Origin: Sideroxydans lithotrophicus
GTDB lineage: Bacteria; Pseudomonadota; Gammaproteobacteria; Burkholderiales; Sulfuriferulaceae
DNA length: 9,845 nucleotides
NCBI GenBank assembly: GCA_022736605.1
Contig: DZDB01000073.1
Location: 1-9,845 of the forward strand
Direction: 5' to 3'
The notes beneath the pieces are model-generated. The model ran no database searches. It had not been told where the DNA came from and saw only the letters and a program-made list of their open reading frames with translations. Positions within the stretch are counted from its first letter, which is position 1. Every line of letters begins with the position of its first letter. Positions 6,260-9,845 of this stretch are shown piece by piece. Made by a program: the position numbers and the translations under genes.

Positions 6260-9205
6260 TTACTTTTTGGCGGTGCGGCGCAGGCGCGACATCAAACGGC
6301 GTGCCAGTTCGCCAAACAGTTCGGTCTGGGTTGGATGCGGGTGAATCGCGTGGGCAACCTGTTTCAATGTCATGCCGGCGGACACCATCATCACCGCTTC
6401 ACCGATCAGTGTGTCGGTGTGCTCGGCCAGAAAATGCACGCCAATGACTTTTTGCGTGGCTTTGTCAGCGACCAGTTTGATCAGGCCCTGGGTCTCACCG
6501 CTGATCATTGCCTTGGCGTCAATGCTCATCGGCATTTTGGCTTCCACCGCGTCGATGCCCCTGGATTTGGCCTGCGCCACCGAGAGGCCGACAAACCCGG
6601 CCTGCGGGCGGCTGAAGGTCACGCCGCAATCGAGATCCTGGTTGTAGGCGTGGTCTTCGCCCAGCAAATTACTTGCAGCGACGCGCCCCTGCGTGGCGGC
6701 CGTGTGCGCCAGCATGTAGCCGCCGACCACGTCGCCGACCGCGTAGATATGCGGTACGCTGGTGCGCGAACGCGTGTCGGTCTTGATTGCGGCGCCATCG
6801 AGTGTGATGCCTGCCGCATCCAGATTGAGCTTGCTGGTATCAGGGCGTTTGCCGGTGGCCATCAGCACGTAATCACAGCTGAATTCGGCGGCCTTGCCGT
6901 CGGCATCGGCGTAGGCTATCGCCATCTTGCCGGGGGTGCCGCTGATGGCGCTGATTTTGGCGCTGGTGACGACGCTGAACTCGGCTTTGAGGATGTCGGT
7001 GAGCTGCTTGGCGACTTCGTCTTCAACTTCGGCGAGGATGCGGTCCTTGGCTTCCAGCATGATGATTTCACAGCCGAAATCGCGGAATATCTGCGCCATT
7101 TCCACGCCGATCACGCCGCCGCCGACAATCGCCATTTTCTTCGGCGGGGCGGCCAGATTCCAGATGGTGTCGGAGGTTATCACGCCGCCGCTGGCGAGGC
7201 CGTCCATTGCGCCCGGAATGGGGGGGACGAACGGTGGCGCACCAGTGGCGATGACCGCCGCGCCAAACCGCAGCGTGTAGGCGTCACCCGTAGCGGGCTG
7301 AATGCGCAGCGTGTGCTGATCGACGAACGAGGCAAAGCCTTCGCGCACGTCGATTTTCACGCCTTTGTCGGTTTTCAGTGCGAGTTCGCCGCGTGTTTGC
7401 AGAATGGCTTTGCGGCGCGTTTCAAGCACGCCCCAGTCGAGCTTGGGCGTATTGGTGCCGGTGATGCCTTTTTCTGCATCATGGCTACGATCGCGAATCA
7501 TGTCGGCGGCGTGACGCCAGGCTTTGGACGGGATGCAACCGCGCCACAGGCATTCACCACCCGGCAGCGGCGCGTTGTTGATCATCGCCACCTTGATGCC
7601 GTGCTCCACGAGGTCGCGCGCGCAGTCTTCACCACCAGGACCGCCGCCGATGACGATGACCGGGAAGTCCCAGTCGCCTTCGGGGATGGGCGATGCGGGC
7701 GTCACTTCGAGCCAGCTTTCAGGCTGCTCGATGATCTGTTTCAGATCAGCCAGGTAGGCAGCGACGTGCGCGCCGTTGACGACGCGGTGATCGCCGGTAA
7801 TATTGACCGGCATGCCATCGGCACCGGTAGCCGAAATCGCCATGATGGCGGCGATACCGGGCGTTGGAATTGCGGTGAAGTGGGTTACGCCGAACATGCC
7901 CATGTTGGAGATGGTGAAGGTCGGATTGGCGTATTCATTGGGCGACAGCTTGCGGGCGCGGGCGCGCGGCATCAGGTCGGTCCATTCGGCCTGTAGCTGT
8001 TCCAGCGATTTCTGCTCGATGTGGTGCAGAATCGGCACCACCAGACCACCGCCGTCCGCCGCCACCGCCAAGCCGAAATCGTGATTGCTGCGCTCGACGA
8101 TCTTGTCCACCGGCTGGTAACAATTGTTCATCATCGGATGCTTGAGCATGGCAACCGAGCAGGCCTTGGCAATGGCAACCGTCACCGATACCTTGCGTGC
8201 TTTTGCAGCAGCGATGAGCTTTTCCGGCTTGATGTTGAAGGTGACGTCGAAGGTGGGCAAGGTGAGCGCAGCGGTCATGGCGTGCGACACGGCTTTTTCC
8301 ATCGAGCTCATGGCGCGGCCGTTGCCAGGCACTTCAACCTGTGGCAGCGAGTGCGCCACCTGCGCCATGCTGGGGCGGGCGCGTACCACGTCCTGCGCAA
8401 CGATCACCCCAGCCGGGCCGGAGCCGGCCAGCTGGCTCAGGTCAACGCCCATTTCACCCGCCATTTTACGGGCGTAAGGGCTGGCTTGACGGCCAGTTGG
8501 CCGTGCCACCGGCTTGGCGCCCGGATGCGCGGGGGCAGCGGTGGCGGCTTTAGGTGCAGCGGCCATGACCGGGCTGCGGTCTTTCTGGTGATGCGCTTCA
8601 ACCATTTTGTGTTCGGCTGACAGGGTCACTTCAATGTCGCTGACTTGTGCCGCATCGCTGACGATGAACGCCATCGGATGCCCGACTTCGATGGTGCTGC
8701 CAACGCCTGCTACAGGACCAGACAGGAAACCTTCCTGAAATACTTCAACGTCCATGATGGCTTTGTCGGTTTCCACCGTGGCGACGATATCGCCGCGTTT
8801 GATGGTGTCACCGATGGCTTTTTCCCAGGTAACGACGATGCCTTCGGTCATGGTGTCGGACAATTGCGGCATCACCACTGGCGTACCAACGTTGTGCGGG
8901 ATCATCTCGGTCTGGGCGGTTTCTGTCACGACTTCACCGGCGGCAATCGCCAGGTCGCCCAGCGTGTCGGTGATGTAGCCGAGTGCACCACTGACCGCGA
9001 CGGTGGCGCCGACATCGGCCAGTGGGCCGGCCAGATAACCAGCCTTGAACACTTCCACATCCATGATGGCCTTGTCGGTTTCGACGGTGGCGACGATATC
9101 GCCGCGTTCGACTTTATCGCCGACCTGCTTTTCCCACGTCACCAGCACCCCTTCGGTCATGGTGTCGGAGAGTTGTGGCATGGTAATGACGTAATGTGAT
9201 GACAT
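6260..9205 (-). CDS. Pyruvate dehydrogenase E2-E3 fusion (dihydrolipoyl acyltransferase + dihydrolipoyl dehydrogenase)
   Basis: One 981-residue chain holding two PDH components. Lipoyl domains lie at about 4-80 and 108-184, each with ETDKA (Lys45, Lys148 to be lipoylated). An Ala/Pro-rich linker (about 212-240) leads to an E3-binding domain (ASPYARKMAGEMGVD and following, about 241-276). The E2 core (about 290-505) ends in GDHRVVNGAH, with catalytic His473 but Asn477 where HxxxD usually has Asp. After a linker of about 15 residues comes E3: FAD motif IGGGPGG (519-525), redox pair CLWRGC (552/557), NAD motif GGGVIGVEMA (695-704), second FAD motif YAVGDV (821-826), and the His-Glu pair in HPHPTQTE (957/962). 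The chain transfers acyl groups to CoA and reoxidises its own lipoamide to NADH. It follows the E1 beta gene, so pyruvate is the likely substrate; acetoin or another 2-oxo acid is possible. AAGGA 7 bases before the ATG supports the start. Confidence 0.95.
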   Translation of the reverse strand: MSSHYVITMPQLSDTMTEGVLVTWEKQVGDKVERGDIVATVETDKAIMDVEVFKAGYLAGPLADVGATVAVSGALGYITDTLGDLAIAAGEVVTETAQTEMIPHNVGTPVVMPQLSDTMTEGIVVTWEKAIGDTIKRGDIVATVETDKAIMDVEVFQEGFLSGPVAGVGSTIEVGHPMAFIVSDAAQVSDIEVTLSAEHKMVEAHHQKDRSPVMAAAPKAATAAPAHPGAKPVARPTGRQASPYARKMAGEMGVDLSQLAGSGPAGVIVAQDVVRARPSMAQVAHSLPQVEVPGNGRAMSSMEKAVSHAMTAALTLPTFDVTFNIKPEKLIAAAKARKVSVTVAIAKACSVAMLKHPMMNNCYQPVDKIVERSNHDFGLAVAADGGGLVVPILHHIEQKSLEQLQAEWTDLMPRARARKLSPNEYANPTFTISNMGMFGVTHFTAIPTPGIAAIMAISATGADGMPVNITGDHRVVNGAHVAAYLADLKQIIEQPESWLEVTPASPIPEGDWDFPVIVIGGGPGGEDCARDLVEHGIKVAMINNAPLPGGECLWRGCIPSKAWRHAADMIRDRSHDAEKGITGTNTPKLDWGVLETRRKAILQTRGELALKTDKGVKIDVREGFASFVDQHTLRIQPATGDAYTLRFGAAVIATGAPPFVPPIPGAMDGLASGGVITSDTIWNLAAPPKKMAIVGGGVIGVEMAQIFRDFGCEIIMLEAKDRILAEVEDEVAKQLTDILKAEFSVVTSAKISAISGTPGKMAIAYADADGKAAEFSCDYVLMATGKRPDTSKLNLDAAGITLDGAAIKTDTRSRTSVPHIYAVGDVVGGYMLAHTAATQGRVAASNLLGEDHAYNQDLDCGVTFSRPQAGFVGLSVAQAKSRGIDAVEAKMPMSIDAKAMISGETQGLIKLVADKATQKVIGVHFLAEHTDTLIGEAVMMVSAGMTLKQVAHAIHPHPTQTELFGELARRLMSRLRRTAKK
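8660..9181 (-). repeat. Tandem duplicated lipoyl domains within the E2-E3 gene
   Basis: Residues 9-79 and 112-182 of the fusion are two lipoyl domains. About three quarters of aligned residues are identical, including MPQLSDTMTEG and a 20-residue block around the lipoyl lysine. The linker between them is short and not Ala/Pro-rich. The closeness points to duplication or homogenisation within the gene. Confidence 0.85.
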
Positions 9206-9246
9206 TGCTTTTTCCTTAATCGCCTGGCACCCGGGTCATCGTCAAA

Positions 9247-9279
9247 AAGCGGTGTGACCTGTACCGGATCACACCGCTT
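9247..9279 (-). terminator. Intrinsic terminator or attenuator between E1 beta and E2-E3 genes
   Basis: A perfect 11-bp stem (AAGCGGTGTGA with TCACACCGCTT) and an 11-base loop lie 33 bases after the E1 beta stop. Read on the minus strand the stem runs into TTTTTGAC, with the T-run partly in the stem. It stands 41 bases before the E2-E3 start codon, so full termination would cut off the next gene unless there is read-through or a promoter in the remaining gap. Partial termination or an mRNA processing site is more likely. Confidence 0.7.
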
Positions 9280-9312
9280 GTTGGTTGACTAGCCCGCGTG
9301 CAGCGGATTCAT

Positions 9313-9845
9313 TTACTTACCAAACATTTTCAGAACCGCCGTGACCACGTCTTCGTGGTCCGGAATCGCGGCTTTTTCCAGCGTGTGGTTATATGGCTGG
9401 GGCACCAGCGCCGAGTGCACGCGCACCGGGGCGGCGTCGAGATCAAAGAAGCATTCTTCATTGATGATAGCGATGACTTCCGAACCCACGCCAACCGGCG
9501 CTTCGTCTTCTTCGGCGATGACTGCGCGGTGGGTTTTGCATACCGATTTTTTGATCCCGGCACGATCCAGGGGCGCGAGGGAATAAAGATCGATCACCTC
9601 AGCGGAAATGCCGTACTGTTTGTCGAGGATTTCAGCGGCTTTCAGGCACCAGTGCACCGAGATGTTGTAACCGAATAGCGTGACATCATTGCCGGAACGG
9701 CTGACTTCCGAGCCTTCCAGTGGGTGAAAATACTCACCGTCGGGCACCTCGCCCTTCATGTTGTACATCAGCTCGTGTTCGTTGATGAATACCGGGTCGT
9801 CGCTGCGCACGGCGGCCTTGAGCATGCCATAGGCCTGCTTCGGGT
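9313..9845 (-). CDS. pdhB: Pyruvate dehydrogenase E1 component, beta subunit, C-terminal part
   Basis: Beta subunit of the thiamine-diphosphate 2-oxo acid dehydrogenase E1, which decarboxylates pyruvate and passes the acetyl group to lipoyl-E2. Only the last 177 codons are in the window; the frame stays open to base 9845, so the N-terminal half lies upstream. The visible part starts near the end of the pyrimidine-binding domain (GMLKAAVRSDDPVFINEHELMYN is typical E1 beta text) and contains the transketolase C-terminal domain: GNDVTLFGYN, a long helix, AEVIDLYSLAPLD, and AVIAEEDEAPVGVGSE. The ending KMFGK is followed by TAA. The E2-E3 fusion starts 107 bases downstream after a hairpin. The E1 alpha gene is not visible and probably lies just upstream. 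Acetoin or branched-chain dehydrogenase E1 beta is a possible alternative; pyruvate is preferred by sequence feel, not proof. Confidence 0.93.
   Translation of the reverse strand, partial: PKQAYGMLKAAVRSDDPVFINEHELMYNMKGEVPDGEYFHPLEGSEVSRSGNDVTLFGYNISVHWCLKAAEILDKQYGISAEVIDLYSLAPLDRAGIKKSVCKTHRAVIAEEDEAPVGVGSEVIAIINEECFFDLDAAPVRVHSALVPQPYNHTLEKAAIPDHEDVVTAVLKMFGK

Noticed and set aside
6221..7996. A 591-codon open frame on the plus strand opposite the E2-E3 gene.
   Set aside because: It is antisense to a gene with clear domains. Its translation is rich in His, Gly and Arg with no recognisable domain, the usual shadow of a GC-rich coding strand.
8660..9181. The lipoyl duplication as a sign of a mobile or assembly artefact.
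   Set aside because: Tandem lipoyl domains are normal in E2 proteins, and the copies have diverged at many positions.

Overview
The window is about 9.8 kb of dense, GC-rich bacterial chromosome. Every gene I can support is on the minus strand, so transcription runs from high to low coordinates. Gene content (quinone-linked class 2 PyrD, PbpC-type penicillin-binding protein, CZB/GGDEF signalling proteins, alpha2beta2-type pyruvate dehydrogenase subunits) and codon usage suggest a proteobacterium, probably a betaproteobacterium. That placement is inference; no rRNA or other phylogenetic marker is present. I see no tRNA, rRNA, CRISPR array, insertion sequence or prophage, and no gene-free stretch over 300 bases.

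Layout in transcription order. (1) 9845-6260, pyruvate dehydrogenase: the 3' part of the E1 beta subunit gene, a strong hairpin with a T-run between genes, then one 981-codon gene. That gene joins two lipoyl domains, an E3-binding domain, an E2 acyltransferase core and a complete dihydrolipoyl dehydrogenase (E3) in one chain. A GC-rich hairpin follows it. (2) 6129-4253, two translationally coupled signalling genes, each an N-terminal CZB-like domain plus a C-terminal GGDEF domain. The first has a full CZB zinc-ligand set but a destroyed GGDEF active site. The second has an intact GGEEF cyclase site but a damaged zinc site. (3) 4144-1, a tight cluster pyrD - pbpC - ald. pyrD and pbpC overlap by 8 bases, and pbpC and ald are separated by 1 base. 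ald runs off the window.

Themes. Pyruvate links the two ends: PDH oxidises it to acetyl-CoA, and alanine dehydrogenase interconverts it with L-alanine, a peptidoglycan precursor, beside a peptidoglycan glycosyltransferase. The points most worth a second look are the CZB-GGDEF pair with complementary lesions (a possible zinc-controlled c-di-GMP switch split over two subunits), a PbpC whose three transpeptidase motifs are all altered while its glycosyltransferase motifs are kept, and the E2-E3 fusion with an Asn in the E2 catalytic HxxxD motif.
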